Below are positions 44,001-54,335 of a stretch of 64,000 nt of DNA, piece after piece. This DNA comes from Saxidomus purpurata (lineage: Eukaryota; Mollusca; Bivalvia; Venerida; Veneridae): positions 30,590,193 through 30,654,192 of the forward strand of contig JAFMSR010000015.1 in NCBI GenBank assembly GCA_022818135.1. The letters are read 5' to 3'. The notes beneath the pieces were generated by a model that ran no database searches, was not told the origin of the DNA, and saw only the letters and a list, made by a program, of their open reading frames with translations. Position 1 is the stretch's first letter, and every line of letters starts with the position of its first letter. A program made the position numbers and the translations under genes.

Positions 44001-47000
44001 GTTCAAACTCGGTAACCTGGGGTCAATAACTAGGTCACACGGTCTAGTCAAAGAAAATCCTTGTTTACAATCTAAATACCACATTTAAAACCCAATCAAC
44101 ATGACAAGTGATCTGAACGTTTATCCAAATGATTTCTAGATACAGTTTGAATCTGCATTACCTGTGGTCAAAAACGAGGTCAAACAGACAAAAGTTAAAA
44201 AGTCACAGTTGAAAGGAAAACCTTTACTACCACTCTAGACCCCACATTTAATACCCACTTTTCATGAACATTGGTAGGAATGTTTGTACCAATGATTTCA
44301 AGGTCAAGTTTGAAACGGGTCACTTAGGGTGAAAAACTATGTCACTTGAACAAATAAAATTAAAAGCTTGCAGTCTGGAGGCAATATTTAATACTCAATC
44401 GTATTGAAATTAGTCTTGATTGCCAGATTGAATGTGGATCAACTGGGATTACAATTATTTCACCAGGTTAAATCCAAGGAAAACCCTGATAACACTCTAG
44501 AGTCACATTTTGTAGACATTTTGTCATTTACTTCACATGCCACTAGTAATTGTAACATTCATGCGTTTGACCCGAATGTTGAGTAATTAGTGTTGCTGAC
44601 CCGGATTAAAATGTTTTTAATAATTTAAGCATGAAGGATTGAACTCTACTTCAATTTACGCCTGTTAAATGTTAGGAATTTGGCCTTTTTAAGAAACGAA
44701 CTATATGTTAAGTGAGATAATGTTGAAAAGTGTGATAAACATTTAGTTTTCTTTTACTTTGGGTGACTGAGCGCAGAGGGAGTAATCAAGATCAAGCTCG
44801 AAGACAAACACAAAGATAGTAAGGCGAATCATTTCAGACGACATGATAATAATTATATATTTAACGTATTATTAACAATAAATGGAACTTGTACACCCTG
44901 AAGATGATTTTGTGAACTGTCAAAAAGGCTAAAGGGATAGTGAATAACATTGAACGTATGTACCTATTGCTCTGACGTATATTTTATATCTTTCTCTAGA
45001 ACATACATGCTGTTTTTATGTTTTTGATATTGTTAATTATACCCTACATAGCTTTGCTGTGTTATTTACTACAAATAAACAGAACAAACATTAAGTTTAG
45101 TTGGGTAAATGTGTAGTTCATACAGAGTTATGTCTTAAGAATAATTTATTCAATAGTTTTTGTAACTACTTAATATATACGAATATTTCTAATTTGAATA
45201 TAAATTTGTATTTGATTTAAATTTTTGTTTCAGTTTAAGTGAATTTTGAATTAAATAGCTGAATTAATAATTGTTATACATGAGTAATATGCAATGTGTT
45301 GACCACACTTTAAACAGTTAAAAATGTTCAGCCTTGATACAGTTTAGCAAATATTGGTAACCAATGACTCGGTATTGAGTTTCATTTTCATGCAGGATAT
45401 GTTACTGTAAATATTGAGTGTTATTCCGAATACAAAGTAAAAGTAAAAGCGTAACTGATAAAAATATTGTATGACAAAGTTTATGTATTATGAATTAAAA
45501 TGTGTTTTTGTTGAAACACTTTCGGCGGTAATGAAAATAGCAGACAGAACAGTCCAGCCCTAGATACCCTGGCAGGTTGAATCAAATTTATTAATCTGCG
45601 TGTAACAGGATCTGTCGATCAACATTTCTTTTTGTATTAACTCATGAAAGTCACGTTGGAATTTTAATATTCGCAGCGACTAACCAGTGTTTGTCTTTTC
45701 TTTTTTTATTTAACTCATAGAGATCACATCGGAAATTTAATATTTGCAGTAACATAATAATTAATTGATGTCCTTTTTGTGTCACCAATATTCACAGTGA
45801 ATAACACAAAACAATTTATATCCTTGTTGTATTAACTCATAAAAGTTACTGTGGAATTCACAGTGAATAACCTACATAAATACAACTTTCAACGGTATTA
45901 TGACATTAAATTTTCATTTTAAAAGTCATCGTTTTGTTTAAGCCTTTAACGTCTTTTTTATTATCTCGGTGTTATATGTTTTAATATTCTCCTAAACTAT
46001 GTACATGTAAGAGTATCGACATGTTTTTTACCTAAGGCAGTAAGAAGAATGACACCCTTACTTATTGTTCTTTAACGGACGTTAAGGAACTTAGTGGTTT
46101 TATAAGTTTAAAGAGGACATAGTACATTTATTTTACTACTCTGTCATACTATACTTTGTACGCAAATTATATTTACACCTAAAACGTATATTTAATATTA
46201 CAACTTACTATATGTTATTACCTTGCTTTCTAACAACTATTACACAAAAGACCATTAGGCAACCTATTTGAGTTTGATAAGGATTATTTTCACAGTGATC
46301 CAGCGTGGTGGACTACCAACCAGCAAATGGAGTGCTACCGCCGATCTTACGCAAAACCATGTTTATGATTCAGTTGCGAAAATACGGAAGCAGGCAAACG
46401 CACATCTTGGAATGAAGAAATGGTTGACTGAATCATAAAGGCAATTGAAAATGGTGCTTACCGGTATTATAATAAGAACTAAAGAGTCAGTGCCTACATT
46501 TAAATAGAATGATCTCAATGTGAATATTAAGAACATACGGTTGCGGCATGCAGAAAATGCTTACAAGAATGAGTTTTAACAGAAGTTTCTTTGGGAGTTG
46601 AAGCTCTTTTCCTGGCCAAGGAAGAAGAAAAAATACACTGAATTACATGTTTCTCAGTAATTAAGCTATGCTAAATTTAATTTGATTATCAAATTTAATG
46701 ACAAACTACAATTAAGTTGACTATTTTTTTTGTAAGGAAAAAGCATAAAATGTATTTGAAACAGATAAAGGTTTTACAAATAAACAAAGGTCGATAGAAT
46801 AAATTTTAAAACGAACAATTCTAAAACGTACATACACAAATAGAACCGCTTTCGAATGAAATTGTTTATTATCATGCAACAGATGAATAAGTAACGCGTT
46901 TAACAACATGCAAACCTTTTGCTACCTTCTATGTGAAAAAGTATGAAATTTGAGATTTCCTAGAGAAGTGAAAGATCGTAATCAAGCCACCGACAAAGCT

Positions 47001-49101
47001 CAAGTGCCTGCTTCCAGACTGCATAACATACTTTAAAAGGAGTTACCGCTTCTATGGCTGGATGTTTCAAATACTTGAACACAATACAATTTTAACTGAT
47101 ATTCTATCATCGAATGCGATCGAAACCGTACTTTTTGTCACAAATTCCTTTAGCCATAATCTCTTCAAAATGATCCTGCAACGCAGTAACCTTGTCACTT
47201 AAAACTTTGGGGAATGTAGGGAAGGAGGGTATGGGGGTAAATACCCAATTTAACTAAAGTTACATAATAATAATAATAAAGTATTATTGAATATTTTGCT
47301 TTTATCTTTTAGTTACAAAGGTCATGGTAACGCTATTTTTGTTGAATTGATTCAGTGGTCTGGTTAAAGGTTGAAATGTTAACGAACTAAAGATATATAC
47401 TCAAGTTTAAGCTCTAGAAACACGGATAGCTGAGAAAAAACCCATCGATTTGAAATTGAAATTGAAGTCAAAGAATTATTAGGTTATTTGTACAATCATC
47501 TTTTAACAAAGTATTTAATGAGGATGTTTTTGTCATATTGTTGGAAAAAATATTGTATAATGAAATATCATCAAATCAATTATATGCATTTTTCAAATCA
47601 GACTTCGTGTTCTTTGGCTTGTTGGCTATGTGGAAAAACACAACATGGCAGAGTATGCAAAGTTTACTTTTGATAATTATGTGTTCTGACAAAATTAACG
47701 CAGTTACAATAAAGTTGCTATACTTAAAGATATATTTATGTTGAATAGTATATGTTATGTAAGGAAGCAGAAATTTTTAAACAGATAAAGTGTCCTGTAA
47801 ACTCCAAGCAGACATTTGGTTGGGACAGTGTCCACTATATTTCCATATTTTCGCCTTTAGGCTTTATCAAAGAAGACTGCACGTGCGATTTAAGCAGAAT
47901 CATATCTCAGACTATTGTATCGCAAAACAAAGTCTCAGGTTGAGATCTAAAAGGATATCAGCAATAGAAAACAGTACTTACGCCAAAACCATCCTGAAAA
48001 ATAAAGAAAATGGAAACTTAGTACAGCATTTCACATTAATACATTTGCTAGTTCTCTTTCGACCATACAATTATGCTTTACATTGCAAACTTTTTCCGCA
48101 TATTATTTCTAAACTTTCACAAATATCATTGCATGTAGTTTTTTTAAGACAGTAATTTGCGATTAGTCGTTATCACACTAGTGTATAATGTGCACTTGAC
48201 AATAAAAAAGCTGCTCAATTTCGGTGATTGTTCATCTATACATTGACGGTTTAGTCTCTTTTTCCTTTTTGCATAATTGATTTTCGGTCGGTTTATACTG
48301 TGTTTGTATCTTTTTAAATTGTATCGGAGTTTTATCTGTTGTAGAATACAGTTAGTTTTGTAGCTTTATAATGCATGTCGTTTGAAACTGCACATAAGTG
48401 AATGAAACATTTCTTTTTACTACAGACACATGATGGCCCTATATCGTTTGATGAACAAGTGTTGTCGCGTTGTATTGTAGAAATAGAAAATGTGCTTATT
48501 AGGTCCATCATCCTCTATAGAGGCTATAATCGGTTCGACCCGATGGTGTAATCCATTTAGTGTCTTATACGTTTAAACGATATACGTTCAAAGTGAGGCT
48601 GATACTTCATTGGTTATGCATTGTTAAGTATTCATGACAAATAATTCTTGATATTGACTGGTCGAGGCCAAACCGCATGATCGTGGAAAATATTGTGTCT
48701 GATCAAAATTGGTCTAAAACGATCAAAGAGTACCTGTCTATGAACCTGCATTACCCTGATATCGCGTCAAGATACCTATTTATGTAGAACAACTTTTTCT
48801 CTTTTATTTTGATGTGCATCGTCACCTATTTTATTGCAGATATACAGATCTTCAGTTTAAATGAATTAGCTATAAAATACAAATTGCAAGATACCGCAAC
48901 TTCAGATGATACATGTATGTTACTATCGTGATACTACTCAAAATAGGACTATTGAGACTTATATATTGTAACTTATTGAAATGTTACAAAAACATGGCAA
49001 CCTTATATTTAATTAAGAAACAATTTTATTAAAGAGACGTCCTTACCGTGTACACCATGTCCAGCTACTAACAGTAAAGTCACAACTATATATCTCATCA
49101 T
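40865..49101 (-). CDS. PGRP-S: Short peptidoglycan recognition protein, complete, predicted non-amidase
   Basis: Exons 49047-49101, 42933-43127, 41307-41477 and 40865-41022 (- strand, introns phase 1) join to 579 nt, 192 residues. Residues 1-19 are a signal peptide. The PGRP/amidase-2 domain follows from NVNILSRSQWNARPP (26-39). FIHHTG (53-58) carries the first zinc-ligand His55. The conserved disulfide loop is Cys62-Cys68. DIGYSFL (87-93) includes Tyr90. GHRDARSTDSPG (163-174) carries His164. In catalytic PGRPs (T7 lysozyme type) the third zinc ligand is Cys eight residues after that His; here it is Ser172, as in the non-catalytic mammalian recognition PGRPs. The protein is therefore expected to be secreted and to bind peptidoglycan without cleaving it. 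The length is normal for short PGRPs. Intron 1 is 5.9 kb. Confidence 0.95.
41023..41306. other. PGRP intron 3
   Basis: A short intron with no recognised repeats. The + strand frame 41244-41510 is the antisense shadow of exon 3. Confidence 0.6.
41307..41477 (-). CDS. PGRP exon 3 (domain middle)
   Basis: Acceptor 'tttccgtgtttag', donor GTAAAC. It reads GWSDIGYSFLVGEDGNVYEG through GRGWSRVGAHTLGYNHKAF to LPNSKALR. All are canonical PGRP motifs. Confidence 0.95.
41880..42830. repeat. Bivalve degenerate tandem repeat ('atggttcttgggcactgcac')
   Basis: About six units of 120-160 bases lie in PGRP intron 2. The anchors ATG(G/A)TTCTTG.(G/A)CACTGCAC fall near 42043, 42204, 42322, 42461, 42599 and 42752, each followed by 'ttcctctcattgtgtgc', 'aagtaattc', 'tatgctctggacaaga' and 'aaaggggata'. 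It yields spurious short reading frames (42088-42276 -, 42327-42509 +). Confidence 0.85.
42845..42920 (-). repeat. Reverse copy of the 'tatgcccccgtagg' repeat
   Basis: On the - strand 'tttatgccccgggaagaact' and 'tgtccgtccgtcctcac' match the start of 21020-21330. It begins only ~10 bases inside the exon 2 donor. Confidence 0.6.
42933..43127 (-). CDS. PGRP exon 2 (domain N-terminal part)
   Basis: Acceptor 'caacgacatgacag', donor GTGTGT. It reads GRDGCSNVNILSRSQWNARP to AIQNYHMNSK. It holds the RSQWNARPP and IHHTG motifs and the disulfide pair. The intron that follows starts directly in a reversed dispersed repeat. Confidence 0.9.
43590..44590. repeat. Bivalve degenerate tandem repeat in PGRP intron 1
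   Basis: Roughly six ~150-base units with 'aggttgcatttttcattgga', 'gaatggctgtcttaataaaa', 'atgatttctagatac' / 'aaggtcaagtttgaa' and 'ggtcaaaaacgaggtcaaa' words. Most consistent with the intronic 'gacctagtttttgacc' superfamily. Confidence 0.75.
44591..45600. other. PGRP intron 1, AT-rich; nothing recognised
   Basis: No exon, RNA gene or named repeat is seen on either strand. Confidence 0.4.
45615..45880. repeat. Degenerate ~95-bp tandem repeat, 3-4 units
   Basis: 'tgtattaactcatgaaagtc' with 'acgttggaattttaatattc' and 'gcag.gaataac/gactaacc' repeats near 45633, 45710, 45800 and 45830 with decay. It lies inside PGRP intron 1. Confidence 0.65.
45881..49046. other. PGRP intron 1, proximal part; no gene supported
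   Basis: Reading frames at 47488-48155 (+) and 46721-46909 (-) show no family motifs. A patch at 46290-46640 has richer composition and possible old coding sequence (fragments WWTTNQQMECYRR, VAKIRKQANAHLGMKKWL) that I could not assign. Confidence 0.35.
49047..49101 (-). CDS. PGRP exon 1 (signal peptide)
   Basis: Encodes MMRYIVVTLLLVAGHGVH plus the first base of Gly19; donor GTAAGG. Two adjacent ATG codons are present and the first is taken. The hydrophobic core IVVTLLLVAG and small residues before the mature protein fit a secretory signal. Confidence 0.85.
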
Positions 49102-49160
49102 TTTCAACTGTCTTTCCCAACTGTCAACACTGATTTAAATCATAGAACGACTGGTTACAA

Positions 49161-49167
49161 ACTTATA
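49161..49167 (-). promoter_or_regulatory. Candidate TATA box of PGRP
   Basis: TATAAGT on the - strand, in context AAATATAAGT, ends ~60 bases before the start codon. This would imply transcription starting ~30 bases downstream and a ~35-base 5' UTR. It is the only TATA-like element at a sensible distance. There is no experimental support. Confidence 0.4.
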
Positions 49168-49576
49168 TTTCACTTTAAAAGTAACCGAAACATGAAATAG
49201 TTTCCTGGTCTTTTGTGTGACTTGTGGTCATATTGACTGTTGTTCTTATTCAGACTAAGCGACGTATTTCTCTTCCTCGTCGGTAAAAATCACGACGTAG
49301 ATACACCAGCTTCCTTGATTACAGTATAAACTAACTTTTTTAAATGTACAAACGTAACCTTATATGTCATGTTTGCAAATACTTGTATATTCGACCGATG
49401 TATTGACGGGTCCACTCTTTTGAAATAATGGATAATGGTTTTTTTGTTACGGTAGACTCGTTTACATTTAAGTACACCTTTATAATTACAAAGTCATTAG
49501 AAGGTCATACAATCATTTGCTTGACATGTGCGTAGCTTTGAACACAATAACCAATTAGAAACATGAACAGTTTCTT

Positions 49577-49741
49577 ATTGGTAGAAACTTGGCAGTAACA
49601 GTAGCTAGTAGTAACAGAAGCAAAAACGCGAAGTTGACGGTAGCAGTAGCAAAACATGAAATTGATAATGGCAGTAGTTGGTAGTAACGTTAGCAAAAAA
49701 AGGTGAAATTGGCAGTAGCAGTAGTTAGCAGGAGCAGAACA
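49577..49741. repeat. GCAGTAG-type simple repeat, left side of LINE insertion
   Basis: Irregular 'ggcagtagcagtag', 'gtagtaacgttagcaaaa' and 'aaattggcagtagcagtagt' words. The same composition reappears at 54225-54330 on the other side of the LINE, so the LINE probably inserted into a single such block. Confidence 0.75.
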
Positions 49742-50070
49742 GAACAGAATCTTTATTTCCTCCTCACGGGAGATTGACATGTTACATGTCATATATAGAT
49801 TACAAAACATAAATACAATATATACAACATACAAAACAATCAAAGGCATACAAAGCATAAGATAGGTACGTGATAACGATTGTCTGTTTCCGTGCACGGG
49901 GTAACTGTCCTCTAATTACATATAGTTATTGAGACATTCAATTACATAGTTTTACTCAAATAAGATGGTGAATATTACGTCTATCTGGGAATCCGGGACA
50001 CATGGTCCATTTTCATATTTTGCACCTAGGAGATACAAGAAGAACATTTCCGAATCTAGATGTTTTAGAT

Positions 50071-50526
50071 TCAATATAAATTCATCAGCGCAGAAATACG
50101 GAGTTTACCATACAACAACTCTCGTCTCTCTGCACTAATGGTACAACTTGCAATTACGTGCGTTAAACTGTCGCTATAATATTGGTTGCAAGAACTACAT
50201 TTTTCAAGCAGTGGATATAATGGACGAACCACTCGCTCGCGCCACTGTCGTGTTTCCACTAACGATATAGCTACTGATACTTTGGACTTCAAAGTGTGTT
50301 TAGACGGTAAGATTCGTCGGGAAATAATATTGTTAATTATAAAACATAAGTTGTATTTTTCTAGTATCTTACATATATCAGGAATATACCCTACACTGAC
50401 GGTTTTACGATCGCGTAAATACAAATGATACTTTCTTACGAATATTTGTAGTGTGATTGTGTCAAATGGAAGTGACAATATTTTATGAAGAAACAATAGT
50501 TTTCGCTTTTCTACCTCGCTGGACAA
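50071..50526 (-). pseudogene. LINE ORF2 C-terminal Cys/His region
   Basis: Reads VEKRKLLFLHKILSLP and later CSSCNQYYSDSLTHVIASC, a C-x2-C-x9-H-x4-C finger typical of LINE ORF2 ends. The preceding ~160 bases are frameshifted (ESMLGL word). Confidence 0.8.
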
Positions 50527-51009
50527 CCATATAACCCCAACATAGACTCACACATGTCTGATTTTGTACGAGTTGGCAAGCCTTGTATTTTTTTAACCAC
50601 AAAATGTTGAAAGCGATTCAAAATATTAATATCTGTTTTGGTTAAATCATTCCACAATTCTGAGCCATACAGAACTATTGGTATTATTATTTTCTTGTAA
50701 ATATTAACGGCAGTATTGGATTAACTCCATGAGGGTGTAACCCCATACCAGTCATGGCGAAAAAGGAATTCTTTCCTTTTTGACACCGGTCTTCTATCCG
50801 ACGTGACATTTTCATATTGCTATCTTGCAAAATGGTTCGCACTCGTAACTTGTTCAATGACTGTGTCGCCATATAGTATTCTGTTTGGGACACGTTTCAG
50901 TTTTTTAGTGAATACCATAGTACATGATTTAGTTGTGCTTATTCTGAATTTCCATGATACACTATATTAATCATGTTTTGCAAATCATTTGGGGTGGATG
51001 CTATCGTAG

Positions 51010-51891
51010 TTATATCATCAGTCCCTGCATACGAATAATACATGAAAGGTTGTTATATGAATTCATAAGCATACGTATGACTTTACCGCTAATTCCTAAT
51101 TGTCCTATCTTGTAAAATAACCCAACGTGCCATACTTCATCAAAGGCCCTCTTTATGTCCAGAAACGACACCATCACATCGGAGTTTCGTTCTGATAGAT
51201 AGTATACAGTTTCCTGTAGGTTAAATGCTGCAGTTAGGCAACTAAACCCTTTCTGGAAGCCTTGCTGCTGAGGACATGGAAATGTTGGTGAGTAGATTTG
51301 AAGGAATGTCCCCATTCTATTTAACCATACTTTTTCGAATAATTTATTTAGACAATTTAGTAAAGATACCGGACGGTAACTGTTTGGGTCTGCTTTGTTT
51401 TTACCGTTGCCTTTATAGATAGGTATGATGACGCTAGTTCGCTAGGAGTCCGGTATGCATTCGTGCTTTAGCACTGAATTGAAAAGGGCTACTACAGCAT
51501 AGATTAGTGCGGGTGGTCCATACTTGATATGTTCATTGCAAACTTTATCAATCCCAGGTGTTTTTCTTACTTTTAAATCTTTTATAACGGGTACTAATTC
51601 TTCGTACGTAATCGGTGTCGTTAACGTGAAATCATGTTTACCCATTTCTTTATTACAATAGTCAACTAGTGTTTCCTCAATACGCATGTCGAATACTGAC
51701 CCTGCATTATGCTTCTGAAATACTGCTTGATAGTGCATGCGAAAACCGTCAATGATGTCGCAGTCTGTATACACCGAGTCATTGATATGAATTTCAGTAC
51801 ATACTTCAGACGGCTTATTTTGACGTTTTCTCAGAATTTTCCAAAATAACCTGTAATCAGTTTCTGCCGCTTGGTCTAGTTCATTAATCAC
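51010..51891 (-). pseudogene. LINE ORF2 reverse transcriptase domain
   Basis: Contains LKVRKTPGIDKVCNEHIKYG, then an in-frame TAG (51439-51441), NSYRPVSLLNCLNKLFEKVW, QQGFQKGFSC and MVSFLDIKRAFDEVWH (first catalytic Asp). The second catalytic block follows in a shifted frame and reads YSYAGTDDITTIASTPNDLQ (~50980-51040). The usual YADD is interrupted by Gly-Thr. Confidence 0.85.
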
Positions 51892-52249
51892 GTGTCTTAA
51901 ATATTTGTTGGACTCTAGTCTTTGAATGCGCCTAAAGTTTGATTTTGCTGCTTTATATCGCCTGAATTATAAATGCTAGTTCCCTCTCGGACGGCCTTCT
52001 AATAACCAAACCCGCCGCAAGCGCCTTGATTTTTGTGGGCATCCTTTACAGCCTGTGACGAGTAGGGTTTGGCAAACGAATTGAATTTTGACTTAGGTAA
52101 TTTCTGTTGTGCATTTAAGACTGCTTGTACAATGACATTATTAATCTCATTCGGCGATTGTTTCAGGGCTACGCTTAGGTCTTGTGATATTATTTCAGTT
52201 AAGGCATGTTAATACGTGTTCATATGTTGCTCTGTACACTTATTCCACG

Positions 52250-53020
52250 CTACGACGATACTGGCTGGTTTGGTATGACTCTAAAATTACCGAGTACAAT
52301 CTGAATACAGATTGGTAAATGGTCGGAAGTAAGAATTTCTGATTCCGGAATGATATACGTTTGACGGACACTATCTGTAAATGTTTGTTCAACTAGTATA
52401 TGATCGATTGTACTTCTGCTATGAATGTACGTGTAATATGGTCTATTAGATGGATTCAAACTTGTGAGGTTGTTTGTTTTAACAAACATACTCAGGCAAG
52501 CAGATTTTGTATTACGTGGTAAGGAATCATTGCAAATTTTTACTATTTCACTATTGAAGTCTCCGGCGAATAGCACGTTACCTCTTTGACAGTAGGTGCA
52601 GAATAATGACTGTAAATCACTAAGAACAGTTTCGTAGTTTTCAATATTGTTTTCGGCGGGCATGTATACACAAAATATATATGTCGGCCTAACTGTCTTC
52701 GAACTAATTTCAATACCCAATATCCTTTCGTTTTTTATGTTTTGGATAGGCGCTATTTGTTGCCGAAGGGATTTTTTTATAAGAATAGCAGTGCCTGCTT
52801 TACCGCATCTAGCCATGCCATACTGATTAATAGTTGAGTCCGTGGTATAGAAAGGGAGGTAACGCGGATGTATACTCTCTAGGAACTGCGCGTAATGCGG
52901 GAATAACTTGTGCTCCGTTAGAAGAGCAATGTCGATACTATTCGAGTCTAACAGATTTGACAGCGAGTACGCGGAGGACATTATGCCTCTTACATTCCAG
53001 CATAATAAATTCAAGAGCAT
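52250..53020 (-). pseudogene. LINE ORF2 APE-type endonuclease domain
   Basis: All endonuclease landmarks are readable in one frame: LLCWNVRGI (Asn), LLTEHKLF (catalytic Glu), YMPAENN, FAGDFNSE (Asp/Asn), RSTIDHILV (Asp) and LTSDHLPI (terminal His). This part of the element is the best preserved. The frame opens at 53203 upstream of the true domain. Confidence 0.9.
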
Positions 53021-53181
53021 GAGTAATGTGAATATTGCGTGTAATTCATTGTGAATTTTTCCATGCGTCAGTATTTCCATTCCAGTCGCCCTCGTTTGAG
53101 CACCAGTCGTTTTCTGTTTTGTCGTTACGGTCGTATTCGTAAACGTACTTGTCGTGTCGGTTGTAGTCATTCTCGTACTTG

Positions 53182-54090
53182 TCATGTCTGTTGTAGTGCC
53201 CATCGTCTTCGTTCCGCTCCTGTCTTCGTTGTCTGTAACGTTGAGAACGGTCGTCGGTTTCTATTCCGATCGTACGTCTGTTCCCATTCTTGGCGCGAAA
53301 CCCATCGTCTTACAGTAATACCATTAGGCCAAAAGTACTCAAGTTCAATTTTGTGTACCTCCGACTCAGGGATATTAATTTTTGCGGAAGAACCATTTCT
53401 TCCATAGTACATTGCCATATGTGTAACATGCACGTTTTTTCTATTAAATAATCGTACACGTCTTGCTCGCAAACGTCTGGGTCAATGTTACCTACAAAGA
53501 ATGAAATATTTCTTTTTTTTTTGGAAAGCTGTGAATCTGTCGCGTGCCGACCGCCCATTTACATCGCCATTTTCAGTATTTGAAAACTCGGCATTATTAT
53601 TGTCCGAAAAGCTGACGTTACGTCTTTTCTCAGTAGCACTTTTCGGAGGGAGCGGTAGAGACGCGGTAGATGCATTTACATTAATCTTATTTTGCACAGT
53701 TTTAAATCTGTCGCGTGCCGACCGCTCGGTTTCTGGTGCATTTTCAGCAGCCGTCGACTCAGTTCTATTCTGGTCTATATTATTTTTATCAGAAACATTT
53801 TGCAACGTGGGTGGTAGGGACGCGGCAGATTTCATATTTTGTGAGCTTGTATCGATTGTACGATTAGTATTTTGTTTGGGCAAAACTACCGGGTCAACCA
53901 CACAACCTGTTCAACTTTCACTTTCATCTAGAGCTTGTGAGTGATTCAGAATAACACTTGCGTATGAAGATTTATGTAAGTTTGTGAGTTGGCTATTTTG
54001 CTCCTGTGAGGTTACAACGTCATTTAATTGTTTATTTATCGCCCCTACGGATGCACTCAGCTGGGACATGTTCGTGTGCAGTTTTTCCAT
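53182..54090 (-). pseudogene. LINE ORF1, broken by frameshifts
   Basis: Begins MEKLHTNMSQLSASVGAINK (coiled-coil-like), breaks at a stop near 53911, and resumes in another frame with VVDPVVLPKQNTNR. It carries two copies of RSARDRF (~25 codons of Ser/Thr/Asn-rich linker between), shifts frame again at an A8 run (53513-53520), then reads FFVGNIDPDVCEQDVYDYLI and a basic end (RNRNRRPF, ERRRW). The last domain resembles the nucleic-acid-binding module of CR1-like ORF1 proteins. The + strand frame 53501-53944 is its antisense shadow. Confidence 0.75.
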
Positions 54091-54225
54091 TGCTGTTTGG
54101 GTCGTCGTATTCGGGCATCTATATATGATGCTATTAAGCTGGCCATGGCCATTCGTTCAATGAGTTCGATGTCTTCTCCCGTCCTCTTAATTGCCAGACA
54201 GTGTTGCCAGAACAACCGGAACGTT

Positions 54226-54335
54226 GCAGTAGTAATACAGAAACAAAAGCAAGCAGCTGGCAGTAGCAGTTGGCAAAAGCAAGTAATTTTATTTTTTTAA
54301 AATAGTAGCAAAACGATAAAATCGACAAATTGTAA
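54226..54335. repeat. GCAGTAG-type simple repeat, right side of LINE insertion
   Basis: 'cagtagtaatacagaaac', 'agctggcagtagcagttgg', 'caaaagcaagtaa' and a poly-T, in the same style as 49577-49741. It is the probable other half of the pre-insertion target. Confidence 0.65.

Larger units (their letters stand above)
49742..54225 (-). mobile_element. Near full-length degenerate CR1/L2-like LINE
   Basis: Order on the - strand: ORF1 (54090-53182), ORF2 endonuclease (53020-52250), linker, reverse transcriptase (51891-~50950), C-terminal Cys/His region (50526-50071), then a 3' UTR ending in 'tcccgtgaggaggaaataaag' at ~49760. Several frameshifts and in-frame stops show it is no longer active. It has no RNase H, which with ORF1, an APE endonuclease and a single CCHC-like tail suggests the CR1/L2 group. 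It is flanked on both sides by GCAGTAG simple repeats. Confidence 0.9.

Noticed and set aside
46290..46640. Possible decayed transposase or LINE coding patch
   Set aside because: Fragments in several frames look protein-like, but no diagnostic motif could be recognised.
47488..48155. Series of overlapping + strand frames in PGRP intron 1
   Set aside because: No protein family signature and biased AT-rich composition; no splice support.
53501..53944. 147-codon frame on the + strand
   Set aside because: Antisense to LINE ORF1, whose RSARDRF repeats explain its periodicity.
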